In this document: positions 14,028 to 20,315 of the stretch, one piece after another
Layout: each line of letters starts with the position of its first letter
Numbering within the stretch: the first letter of the stretch is position 1
NCBI GenBank assembly: GCA_001816655.1
Contig: MHCP01000025.1
Span: forward strand, 1-64,000
Source: Candidatus Woykebacteria bacterium RBG_13_40_15
GTDB taxonomy: Bacteria > Patescibacteria > Microgenomatia > Woykebacterales > RBG-16-39-9b
Length of the DNA stretch: 64,000 bases
Direction of reading: 5' to 3'
Made by a program: the position numbers and the translations under genes
Notes under the pieces: generated by a model
Databases searched by the model: none
What the model was told of the DNA's origin: nothing
Seen by the model: only the letters and a program-made list of their open reading frames with translations

Positions 14028-14849
14028 TTAATTTGAAGTTTCGGCGAGTGTGATAGCGCCGATGAGACCCGAATTTGGTGCTAGAGCAGCTGGGACAATT
14101 GGAACTTGTGGGAGTATTTTCAAGTGCTTCTTTACTGATTTCCTGACAGGGTCAAAGAAGCGGTCTCCAGCTTCACTGAGGCCTCCACCTATCACTACTA
14201 TTTCAGGAGAATAATGAAGAATCGAATTTGTAATTCCGATCCCTAACCAATCCATTGCGTCGGTCCAAGCCTTGCTTCCAACTAAATCTTTTGGGTCTTT
14301 TCCTGTTAGCCTTTTTAGGCTACTGCCAGCAGACAGCGATTCCAAATCACTTTCTTGTCCGCAGGAGCAAGTTGGGCCAGCTTTAGATAAAATTTGCTCA
14401 CCGGCCTCTGGATTGTAAACGCCTTTGTAAATTTTCCCATCTACAACAAGTCCCATACCGATTCCAGTACTTACCGTTATATAAAGGACCGGGTTCTTGC
14501 CCGCCCCTGCTCCATAGAGACTTTCTCCTAAAGCTGCTACTGATACATCGTGTTCGACGACTACTTGGGCGTTTAGTATTTTAGAAAAAGTATCTGCTAC
14601 GTTTACTCTGTCCCAGCCGACTAGATTTGGGGGTTCCAAAAGCTTTCCTGTTTTTGTCTCAATGGGCCCAGGTAAGCCAATTACTACTCTTTCAATTTTC
14701 TCACTAGAGACTTTTTGGACGGCTTCTTTTATGTCTTGAATGCCTTGTTTAAATTCTTTTGTGGGAAAATCTAGCCTTTGTTGAATTTTTCCTTGGGCGC
14801 CGGAAGCAACTCTTGTGTGAGTGCCGCCGATATCGATACCAATATACAT
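14028..14849 (-). CDS. ROK-family sugar kinase (glucokinase-like)
   Basis: A protein of 273 residues. The phosphate-1 motif DIGGTHTR (5-12) and a sugar-binding region with HDVSVAALGE (catalytic Asp101) are clear, followed by VSTGIGMGLVVDG and the ROK zinc region CSCGQESDLES. The canonical zinc motif is CxCGxxGCxE; here the third cysteine is replaced (GQESD), so metal binding may be altered. The family phosphorylates glucose, N-acetylglucosamine or mannose with ATP. The substrate is not decided by the sequence. Ends 10 bases from the convergent orphan RNA terminator. Confidence 0.88.
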   Translation of the reverse strand: MYIGIDIGGTHTRVASGAQGKIQQRLDFPTKEFKQGIQDIKEAVQKVSSEKIERVVIGLPGPIETKTGKLLEPPNLVGWDRVNVADTFSKILNAQVVVEHDVSVAALGESLYGAGAGKNPVLYITVSTGIGMGLVVDGKIYKGVYNPEAGEQILSKAGPTCSCGQESDLESLSAGSSLKRLTGKDPKDLVGSKAWTDAMDWLGIGITNSILHYSPEIVVIGGGLSEAGDRFFDPVRKSVKKHLKILPQVPIVPAALAPNSGLIGAITLAETSN

Positions 14850-14888
14850 AAATTAAAATTCAAAAGTCAAAAATAGAATGTTTCGCAT

Positions 14889-14935
14889 TCTGCCTGCCCG
14901 ACAGCGCCTTTCCTTGGCAGGCGGGCGACCACTTT
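14889..14935. repeat. GCCTGCC-type GC-rich repeat
   Basis: CTGCCTGCCC and GGCAGGCGGGC form an imperfect inverted repeat in an AT-rich gap, followed by the small hairpin CCACTTTAGTGG. It shares its core words with 7041-7077 and 15276-15293. Confidence 0.5.
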
Positions 14936-14949
14936 AGTGGACTACAAAA

Positions 14950-15201
14950 CTACCCGACTTTGAAAACTTCGTCTTTTTCTTCTACTTGTTGATCTGTCTT
15001 TAGACCCACTATTTCTTTTGCCTTTGCCGAATCAATGTCTTTGTGCTCCGACTGCATGGAAGACACTTCCTGCGTGAAATCGGTTACCTTGCCTTTTAGG
15101 TGAATTTTGTCGCCTACTTTTACTGTTTTTGAAACTTCCAATACGCCTACGCCAATATGGTCGTAGTAGTGTTTGATTGTGCCTACTTTTGTTTCTGCCA
15201 A
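14950..15201 (-). CDS. Elongation-factor-like small beta-barrel protein
   Basis: A protein of 83 residues from a TTG at 15201, chosen because AAGGAGG lies 8 bases before it; the frame extends three codons further to a GTG that overlaps that ribosome-binding site. The part up to residue 45 (TKVGTIKHYYDHIGVGVLEV, VKVGDKIHLKG, DFTQEVSSMQ) resembles domain 2 of translation GTPases such as EF-Tu. It matches a family of short stand-alone elongation-factor-like proteins. The rest is an acidic, lysine-containing tail. Function unknown; it has no GTPase domain. Confidence 0.75.
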   Translation of the reverse strand: MAETKVGTIKHYYDHIGVGVLEVSKTVKVGDKIHLKGKVTDFTQEVSSMQSEHKDIDSAKAKEIVGLKTDQQVEEKDEVFKVG

Positions 15202-15275
15202 ACTTATCACCTCCTTACGAGATGATTTTACTTTGCTTTTGGTAAATTTTGCAAGAATTAATTTTAGTCCACGAT

Positions 15276-15293
15276 CTGCCTGCCGGCAGGCAG
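15276..15293. repeat. Perfect 18-bp GCCTGCC palindrome
   Basis: CTGCCTGCCGGCAGGCAG is identical to its reverse complement. It sits next to structured repeat copy B. Sequences of this kind are frequent in Candidate Phyla Radiation genomes, where they can also appear inside predicted proteins as CRQAG-like peptides (recalled, not checked). Confidence 0.7.
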
Positions 15294-15297
15294 GAGT

Positions 15298-15353
15298 GGT
15301 CGCAGAGCGCGAGAGTACTGAGAAACTGAAAGTTTCGAATTACGGAGCGATCT
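15298..15353. repeat. Structured repeat, copy B
   Basis: GGTCGC, outer stem AGAGCGC (15304-15310) / GCGATCT (15347-15353, one mismatch), GAGAGTAC, inner stem GAAACT-GAA-AGTTTC (15322-15336), then TACGGA. It overlaps the stop codon of the LOG-family gene. See copy A at 7100-7170. Confidence 0.6.
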
Positions 15354-15939
15354 ATTCAGGATTTTCAACTGAAGCTGGGGAGAGTTTTTCCTCATCTGCT
15401 TTGTATTTTTCTTTCAGGTCGCTAATTAAGCCTTTTACAAGTTTTTTTGGATCTGGGTCGTAAAGGACCCGACACTCGTGTTTGTGGGCAATTCGAGTGA
15501 TTTCTTCTATTTCATCTGCGATACCACCGGAGTCTTCCAATATACCAATTGGTTTTCTGTCTTCGAAAGCTACCGTGAATTCGTTTAAAGTGCCAATACG
15601 GCCGCCGATAATTATTACAGCGTCGGCGCTTCGGGTTAAAATCAAGTTTCTACCCGCGTAACCAAAACCAGTGTAAACAATAAGATCCATGTAATTTACT
15701 GGTAGCTGGTAACGCTTCATATGGTCAAATCTGGTACTTGCCGGAGAAAAACCGATGGAAATACCGCCAGCTTTTTTTGCTCCTTTTGCAGCATGATGAG
15801 GTATGCCGGTGGTGGCTCCTGTTACAAGAACAGCGTCTTCCTTGGCAATTGCCTCGCCTACTGCTTCTGATTTTTTTAGTGTTTCGGGGTTTAAACTATC
15901 CCCTTCTGCCGCTCCGGAGACACAAATTTTGAAGCTCAT
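15352..15939 (-). CDS. LOG/TIGR00725-family nucleotide-binding protein
   Basis: A protein of 195 residues from the ATG at 15939. The Rossmann-like fold of the lysine-decarboxylase-like LOG family is recognisable: ICVSGAAEGD at the start, VTGATTGIPHHAAKGAKKAG, and GGRIGTLNEF, the counterpart of the PGGxGTxxE active-site motif (here GGRIGTLNE, with the proline missing). LOG proteins cleave the ribose phosphate from cytokinin nucleotides; the TIGR00725 branch is uncharacterised. An upstream in-frame start at 16008 would add an improbable hydrophobic leader. The last codon overlaps structured repeat B. Confidence 0.82.
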   Translation of the reverse strand: MSFKICVSGAAEGDSLNPETLKKSEAVGEAIAKEDAVLVTGATTGIPHHAAKGAKKAGGISIGFSPASTRFDHMKRYQLPVNYMDLIVYTGFGYAGRNLILTRSADAVIIIGGRIGTLNEFTVAFEDRKPIGILEDSGGIADEIEEITRIAHKHECRVLYDPDPKKLVKGLISDLKEKYKADEEKLSPASVENPE

Positions 15940-16138
15940 ACAACTATAGTAACAAGTAACAAGTAAAAAGTAAAAAGTTAAAAATAGATCACTTAGCGCT
16001 CTGCACACACTTACGTGGGCTACAAAAGTAAAAAGGAAAAGATGAAAAATGAAAAAGTTGTGGTCGAAGGTCGGACCTTGGAAGCTGACTAATTGTGAGG
16101 ATTAAAAATATTAGAACAAACGGGTTTTGGAGGAGTTG

Positions 16139-16181
16139 CCCCGCCGAAGCTTCCTCATGGAGTTGCTCCGGCGGGGTTTTT
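16139..16181. terminator. GC-rich hairpin after the 16199 gene
   Basis: CCCCGCCG (16139-16146) pairs with CGGCGGGG (16169-16176), and TTTTT follows on the plus strand. It sits 18 bases past the stop of the minus-strand gene at 16199. The U-tract faces the plus strand although no plus-strand gene lies upstream, so it could act as a two-way barrier. The 258 bases between 15940 and 16198 otherwise hold only AT-rich sequence. Confidence 0.55.
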
Positions 16182-16198
16182 GGCCTAGATTGCTGCGA

Positions 16199-16471
16199 TC
16201 AGTTCTCTGGTGTGTACACGGCGACGTGCATGTAGTTGACGAAGAAGACGTCGGGATGCCCCTTCTTGTGGTGCTTCGCTGCCGTTTCGTTGATCCTCGC
16301 TAGGCGCTCACCTTCCTCTCCCCTAAGAAGCGTGTCACGTCGAACGTAGTTTGTCCCGCCGACCTGAATTCGCTCTGGGAAGACGGTTTCATAGACGAAG
16401 CGGTTTCTCCTCCCTTGCTTTTTCGCTTCGACAGTGAAGGACACCTCGATGGTTCTTGGTTGCTTTCTCAT
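16199..16471 (-). CDS. Small basic protein of unknown function (90 residues)
   Basis: The ATG at 16471 follows GGGAGGGA; one further codon (GTG) is possible. The sequence starts MRKQPRTIEVSFTVEAKKQG and continues with strongly basic and beta-prone stretches (RNRFVYETVFPERIQVGG, PDVFFVNYMHVAVYTPEN). It might be a small nucleic-acid-binding beta protein, but no family is recognised. It has its own near-perfect promoter (16531-16559) and a GC-rich hairpin downstream, so it is a self-contained unit inserted between the LOG-family and CapA genes. Its base composition is clearly richer in G+C than theirs. Confidence 0.6.
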   Translation of the reverse strand: MRKQPRTIEVSFTVEAKKQGRRNRFVYETVFPERIQVGGTNYVRRDTLLRGEEGERLARINETAAKHHKKGHPDVFFVNYMHVAVYTPEN

Positions 16472-16530
16472 CACTCCCTCCCAAATTCTAGCTAACCAGA
16501 TTTCGGTTTTGTCATTACGGTTTGGGGGCC

Positions 16531-16559
16531 ACTATACAGTTTGAAACGACATTTGTCAA
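16531..16559 (-). promoter_or_regulatory. Near-consensus promoter of the 16199-16471 gene
   Basis: TTGACA (16559-16554), 17-base spacer, TATAGT (16536-16531). It lies directly at the end of the CapA gene, which stops at 16562. Confidence 0.75.
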
Positions 16560-16561
16560 TA

Positions 16562-17641
16562 CTATGGGGTCTTTGCGATTTGGTTGGAGGAATCGAGCAT
16601 GCGATCTAGTATGTGTTGGCCGTCTTTTGAAGAGAGGAAGCGGGGTTTATATGAAACGTCGACAAGTGTTGGGTGGAATTTTACATTGACGAGTTTGTTT
16701 TCGTAGAAAGTATATTCTCCTACTACGCCTTCCTGCGTTTCCTGGCTCCAGGTTTGGTCAAAGATAAAATTGCCGTGGGCGTAGGTTATTAATTTATTTT
16801 TGTAAATTTCGACGCCCTGTACAGTATGAGGGTGGTTTCCGATAATGAGATCGGCCCCAGAATCAATTATTAAATGAGCGATTTCTTTCGGATCATCAGG
16901 AGCGACATTCCCGCTAGATTTTGGCACTAGCTCATATTCCATTCCCCAATGAGCGGAAACGACTAAAACGTCAACTTTTTTACGTGCCTCTTTTATTTCA
17001 GTTGTCATCTCATCCCTGGGAAATGAAGCTTCTACTCCGTTGTAGGCTAGAAATCCAAATTTTACTCCCTTCAAGGTTCTCTGCTCAAAATGTCCAAATC
17101 CAGTCCAGCCGATTTTGTTTTTTTCAAGCAGTTTTTCTGTTTCCTCTCTTCCTGTCTGGCCAAAGTTGTCGATATGGTTGTTTATTATCGAAGCTATATC
17201 AACACCAGCAAAAACTAATCCTTGAATTTGCCTTGGGTCTCCGCAAAAAGTCATTCCGTGGGTCATAAGCTGGCATCCTTGTATGAGTGGTGATTCCAGG
17301 TTAATTAATGTTAAGTCAGCTTTTTTCAAAAAGTCGGAAGTTCCCTCCCAGTTGTAATTGAAATTGCCGCTTGTAACAGCAGGCCAGTTTGAGCCTCTGC
17401 CTATTATTACATCCCCGGTCGCATTTAAGGTTACCAGCTTTTTCTGGTCGAGTTTGGAGAGATCGTTTTGTTTGGTAAAAATCGAATCAAGGCTTACTTT
17501 TGGGATTACTGGTGGCTCTTTTGTTGCTGGATTTTTGCTGACGGTATAGCCTGTATTGAAGTTTTTGGCCAGGAGGAAAACAAAAACAACCAAGGCCAAA
17601 AATATTAAGATGCTGCCAAAGGCTCCTACCTTCTTTCCCAT
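16562..17641 (-). CDS. CapA-family metallophosphatase-like surface protein
   Basis: A protein of 359 residues with an N-terminal membrane anchor (about 5-24). The PGA_cap/CapA domain follows: VTLNATGDVIIGRG (start motif with the metal-binding Asp), LINLESPLI, INNHIDNFGQTG, VVSAHWGMEYE, DLIIGNHPHTVQGVE and YAHGNFIFDQTWS. These Asp, Asn and His blocks form the metal site of calcineurin-like enzymes. The family is linked to poly-gamma-glutamate capsule synthesis, but here no other capsule genes are near. It likely acts outside the cell on a surface polymer. Its 5' end overlaps the adenosyltransferase gene by 16 bases, which suggests co-translation. Confidence 0.88.
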   Translation of the reverse strand: MGKKVGAFGSILIFLALVVFVFLLAKNFNTGYTVSKNPATKEPPVIPKVSLDSIFTKQNDLSKLDQKKLVTLNATGDVIIGRGSNWPAVTSGNFNYNWEGTSDFLKKADLTLINLESPLIQGCQLMTHGMTFCGDPRQIQGLVFAGVDIASIINNHIDNFGQTGREETEKLLEKNKIGWTGFGHFEQRTLKGVKFGFLAYNGVEASFPRDEMTTEIKEARKKVDVLVVSAHWGMEYELVPKSSGNVAPDDPKEIAHLIIDSGADLIIGNHPHTVQGVEIYKNKLITYAHGNFIFDQTWSQETQEGVVGEYTFYENKLVNVKFHPTLVDVSYKPRFLSSKDGQHILDRMLDSSNQIAKTP

Positions 17642-18177
17642 AGCTTCTCCTGACCATTATTTAAGTAACGAGCTAGGACAAAAAGAAGATCAGATGATCG
17701 GTTAAAATATGACAATATGTCCTGGTTTACTTTTCGCTTCTTGCTTAATGAAACCAGATCTCGCTCAGCTCTTCGGCAAACAGTTCTAGATAAATTAAGC
17801 AATGCGAATTCTCTTTTGCCTGAAGGGATGATAAATGTTTGAAGGTTAGGGAGTTTTTTGTCATATAGGTCAATATAATGCTCCAATTTAACTATTTTGT
17901 CTTTATCTATGGGGTAAAGCTTACTTGTATTTTTTATTGATTGGCCATCGTTTCCGATTTCCGCGCCAATATTTAAAAGGTCATTTTGGATGTCTTGTAA
18001 TAATTGTACAATATGTTTTTCTTTGATGAAAGACGCTGCAACTCCAATGGAGGCATTGAGTTCGTCAATAGCTCCTAAGGTTTGAATTTCCAGAGAATCT
18101 TTTGAAACTTTTTTGCCGTTTGCAAGAAAAGTTTTCCCTTTGTCCCCCACCCTTGTATAGATTTTTCTTTTCGCCAT
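17626..18177 (-). CDS. PduO-type cob(I)alamin adenosyltransferase
   Basis: Transfers the adenosyl group from ATP to cob(I)alamin, making coenzyme B12. The 183-residue protein shows the ATP-binding N-terminus IYTRVGDKGKTFLANG (TRxGDxGxT), LGAIDELNASIGVA, the CRRAERDLVSL helix and the C-terminal NRSSDLLFVLARYLN, close to the family signature NRLSDxLFxxAR. Length is normal for the PduO type. No B12-dependent enzyme or B12 synthesis gene is seen in the window, so the protein presumably works on scavenged corrinoid. It overlaps the capA-like gene by 16 bases. Confidence 0.88.
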   Translation of the reverse strand: MAKRKIYTRVGDKGKTFLANGKKVSKDSLEIQTLGAIDELNASIGVAASFIKEKHIVQLLQDIQNDLLNIGAEIGNDGQSIKNTSKLYPIDKDKIVKLEHYIDLYDKKLPNLQTFIIPSGKREFALLNLSRTVCRRAERDLVSLSKKRKVNQDILSYFNRSSDLLFVLARYLNNGQEKLWERR

Positions 18178-18214
18178 AGCCCACCTAGTTTAGCAAATTT
18201 TTGGAAAAATGAAA

Positions 18215-18247
18215 GCTGGCCCGCGTCTCTCCTCTTCGCGAGCCAGC
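18215..18247 (-). terminator. Terminator of the MmyB-like regulator gene
   Basis: GCTGGC...CGCG pairs with CGCG...GCCAGC, and on the minus strand a T-rich run (TTTCATTTTTCC) follows. It starts 23 bases past the stop at 18270. Confidence 0.6.
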
Positions 18248-18269
18248 CCAGAGTAATCTCGATCTTCCG

Positions 18270-19040
18270 CTAGTCCCTGCGTTGCCCCCAAGGTACGATG
18301 ATCTCACGACGGAATCGCTGATCATCGATTACCGTGTCGATAAGAACCTGGTAACTCCCTGCTGGAAGATTCATAGGATTCCATCCCAGGAGAGGCCTGC
18401 TTCGATGCATCACCCGCACAGCTACCTCGTCAAGTTTCAGCCACGCGTCCACAAACTCATCATGCCTGAAGAGTCTGCAAATAAGATCATGGAGACAAGT
18501 GTCCCCTGTTCCTCTCCCAAGGTGTATGAACTGTTCCAGCTTGAACTGGAAGATTCGCTCTCTTAGGAACTGTTCCCAGCAGCCAACCCCCCTTAGATAT
18601 CGGCAAAAGCCGCTTTTGGGGTCGACTACTAGCTCCAGCATATTCGGTCTCTCTGCCAATTCTGCCGGCTGCAAATGGAAGAAGTCTCTAGCTGGTTTGT
18701 TGGCGTCGAGAATGTTCCAGACGAAGTCGGTGATCAGAGCTGGTACCTCAATCTGGATGTGTTCACTCAAAGCCTGCGTCCAGCGTGTGATCTCTTCCTC
18801 AGTTGGCATCTCTCCGCAGATTAGATGGGCCCATCCCTGTTCCTCTCGGGTAAAGCCCAATCGCTTCATGACTTTCATGCGGAGGGGTCCTTCTGGTAGC
18901 CTTTCATCTCTTTCGATATCACTTAGGCTGTTGATATCAGACAGCTCGAGGAGTAGGCAGCATTCTCCCTGCGTCCAGCCTGCTCTTTTCCGTACGTTAC
19001 GAACTAGGGTGCCAAACGATGGTCCCATGATCGACCTCAT
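18270..19040 (-). CDS. XRE-family regulator with MmyB-like ligand domain
   Basis: A protein of 256 residues from the ATG at 19040, chosen for its AAAGGAGAGG ribosome-binding site (a longer frame to 19091 has none). Residues about 8-65 form a helix-turn-helix (LVRNVRKRAGWTQGECC, LSDIERDERLPEG). The rest resembles the MmyB-like ligand-binding domain, a PAS-like fold: PALITDFVWNILDANKPARD, PNMLELVVDP, LDEVAVRVMHRSRPLLGW and AGSYQVLIDTVIDD. Such regulators occur mainly in Actinobacteria and Proteobacteria and are thought to bind fatty-acid-like ligands. The GC-rich composition, own promoter and own terminator suggest acquisition from outside. Targets are unknown; the operator pair at 3385-3419 is one candidate. 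Confidence 0.8.
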   Translation of the reverse strand: MRSIMGPSFGTLVRNVRKRAGWTQGECCLLLELSDINSLSDIERDERLPEGPLRMKVMKRLGFTREEQGWAHLICGEMPTEEEITRWTQALSEHIQIEVPALITDFVWNILDANKPARDFFHLQPAELAERPNMLELVVDPKSGFCRYLRGVGCWEQFLRERIFQFKLEQFIHLGRGTGDTCLHDLICRLFRHDEFVDAWLKLDEVAVRVMHRSRPLLGWNPMNLPAGSYQVLIDTVIDDQRFRREIIVPWGQRRD

Positions 19041-19091
19041 GATTGCCTCTCCTTTACTGGTTAGTCTCTCTGGAAGCGAACTACTGGGCAA

Positions 19092-19120
19092 AGTATATTA
19101 AAATGGGATAATAATGTCTA
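19092..19120 (-). promoter_or_regulatory. Promoter of the MmyB-like regulator
   Basis: TAGACA (19120-19115), 17-base spacer, TATACT (19097-19092), about 50 bases before the start at 19040 and just beyond the stop of the GDSL gene. Confidence 0.65.
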
Positions 19121-19126
19121 TAGGAT

Positions 19127-19738
19127 TTAGAGAAGGGGTTTTATTGCTTTGGCGACCCTTTCGGCCAGGATTTTGTAGCCCACAGCATTTGGATGGATGT
19201 CATCTGCCATAAGTTGAGGGTTACCTTCGATTCCATCTAGTGCATTCCATAAAACAGCTGCCTTGTATTTTTTCGCAATTTGTTTGAACCCAGTTTGATA
19301 TTCAGAATCTTTCAGGGGGAATTTGATGTGGATTAACAGGACTGCCGCGCCGCTTTCATGGGTTTGACTGACAATTGAATCTAGATTTTTAATCGTTTCG
19401 CTAGCCGGTACTTGTCTTAAAAAATCATTACCAGAAAGCTCGATTACGACTAGTGATGGGCTTTTATCTAAAACATCGGTTTTTAATCTGGCTAGACCAG
19501 TAGTAGTTGTGTCGCCTGAAACCCCAGCGTTGATGACATTAGTTAAATTTAGTTCTTTGGCAACGAGAGTTGGAAAATCTTCGCCCTGCTCTGCTCCAAC
19601 ACCGGCAGTTAGACTATTTCCAAAAAATATAACAGGGCCCGCCTTTTGTACTTTTTGGACGCTGCTTCGTAAAAAGAAAAACCAGACTAGGAAACCAAAA
19701 ACTAAAACTAGAAAAGAAGCTAGCAAGACTTTCTTCAT
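19127..19738 (-). CDS. GDSL/SGNH-family esterase, membrane-anchored
   Basis: A protein of 203 residues from the ATG at 19738. A signal anchor (about 4-23) precedes the SGNH hydrolase domain: block I FFGNSLTAG with Ser42 (GNSL in place of GDSL), block II with INAGVSGDTT, block III LSGNDFL (Gly103, Asn104) and block V DDIHPN with the catalytic Asp169 and His172. It resembles E. coli TesA, a lysophospholipase and thioesterase. It would act outside the cell membrane on lipid or glycan esters. A longer reading from 19792 would cross the hairpin at 19771-19806 and is rejected. Confidence 0.9.
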   Translation of the reverse strand: MKKVLLASFLVLVFGFLVWFFFLRSSVQKVQKAGPVIFFGNSLTAGVGAEQGEDFPTLVAKELNLTNVINAGVSGDTTTTGLARLKTDVLDKSPSLVVIELSGNDFLRQVPASETIKNLDSIVSQTHESGAAVLLIHIKFPLKDSEYQTGFKQIAKKYKAAVLWNALDGIEGNPQLMADDIHPNAVGYKILAERVAKAIKPLL

Positions 19739-19770
19739 GTTAATTGGCTTGTTAATTCTAATAGGGGTCG

Positions 19771-19806
19771 AGAGAAGCCAGTGCCCCTCCAATCACTGGC
19801 TTCTCT
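19771..19806 (-). terminator. Long hairpin after the 19805 gene
   Basis: AGAGAAGCCAGTG (19771-19783) pairs perfectly, 13 bp, with CACTGGCTTCTCT (19794-19806). It overlaps the stop codon of the small gene at 19805 and lies just upstream of the GDSL gene. No U-tract follows. Confidence 0.6.
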
Positions 19807-20005
19807 ATCTCGTGCCAAGTCTCTCCGTTGCTCTGATTCTACCGTCCAACGCCCACAAGGTTGGTCTTTGAGCCGAGACTCCGCTCCACCCTCCTTCTAT
19901 CCTAGTTGCGTCTACAGTCTCTTGCCAGTCGGTAGGTTCCTTTATGGATAGAGTACTCATACCAGCGCTTTCGTTTTGTTTTTTCGCTGATCCCCCTTGA
20001 TCCAT
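19805..20005 (-). CDS. Small hydrophilic protein of unknown function (66 residues)
   Basis: Starts MDQGGSAKKQNESAGMSTLS and contains no hydrophobic segment; charged and polar residues dominate. It may be disordered. Support for a real gene comes from its surroundings: a good ribosome-binding site (AAAGGGGTG) before the ATG, a promoter (TTGAGT-18-TATAAT, 20030-20059), and a 13-bp hairpin at its stop. Codon and base use are GC-rich like the other solitary genes. No family is recognised. Confidence 0.5.
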   Translation of the reverse strand: MDQGGSAKKQNESAGMSTLSIKEPTDWQETVDATRIEGGWSGVSAQRPTLWALDGRIRATERLGTR

Positions 20006-20029
20006 AGATCACCCCTTTCTGTCAGCAGT

Positions 20030-20059
20030 ATTATACAAGTAAAATAGAGTCCAACTCAA
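20030..20059 (-). promoter_or_regulatory. Promoter of the 19805-20005 gene
   Basis: TTGAGT (20059-20054), 18-base spacer, TATAAT (20035-20030), 25 bases before the start codon. Confidence 0.65.
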
Positions 20060-20121
20060 ACAGATGAGAACCAGCCTGTTTATTGACCAGTATATAAAAA
20101 CTATTTGGTATGAGAAACTAA

Positions 20122-20292
20122 CTAGGCAGACTTGGCATAGACTGCGTATACAGCTACTACAATTGAAACAAGCAACCAAGAATCAGCTCCCAAATTCAAT
20201 ACAGGGACGTTGCCTATGTAATCTAAGGCAGCTAGTAAAATTCCAACCAAAGATAATACCAGCAGTGCAAGACTAGTTGTTTTTTTATCCAC
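20122..20292 (-). CDS. Small two-span membrane protein (56 residues)
   Basis: GTG start at 20292 after GAGGGGGTGA. MDKKTTSLALLVLSLVGILL is a first span; DYIGNVPVLNLGADSW is a short loop; LLVSIVVAVYAVYAKSA is the second span, reaching the C-terminus. AT-rich composition agrees with the host genes, unlike the neighbouring 19805-20005 gene. It lies 23 bases downstream of the class-A-fold hydrolase gene on the same strand and is probably co-transcribed with it. Unknown function. Confidence 0.6.
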   Translation of the reverse strand: MDKKTTSLALLVLSLVGILLAALDYIGNVPVLNLGADSWLLVSIVVAVYAVYAKSA

Positions 20293-20315
20293 TTTTTTCA
20301 CCCCCTCTCAGGTTT

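Noticed and set aside
15173..15463. Plus-strand frame containing CRQAG
   Set aside because: It is a translation across the GCCTGCC palindrome and structured repeat B, opposite supported minus-strand genes, without a ribosome-binding site.
18499..19101. Plus-strand frame of 200 residues opposite the MmyB-like regulator
   Set aside because: Rich in Ser, Arg and Leu without domain motifs; the minus-strand frame has promoter, ribosome-binding site, terminator and a known domain layout.
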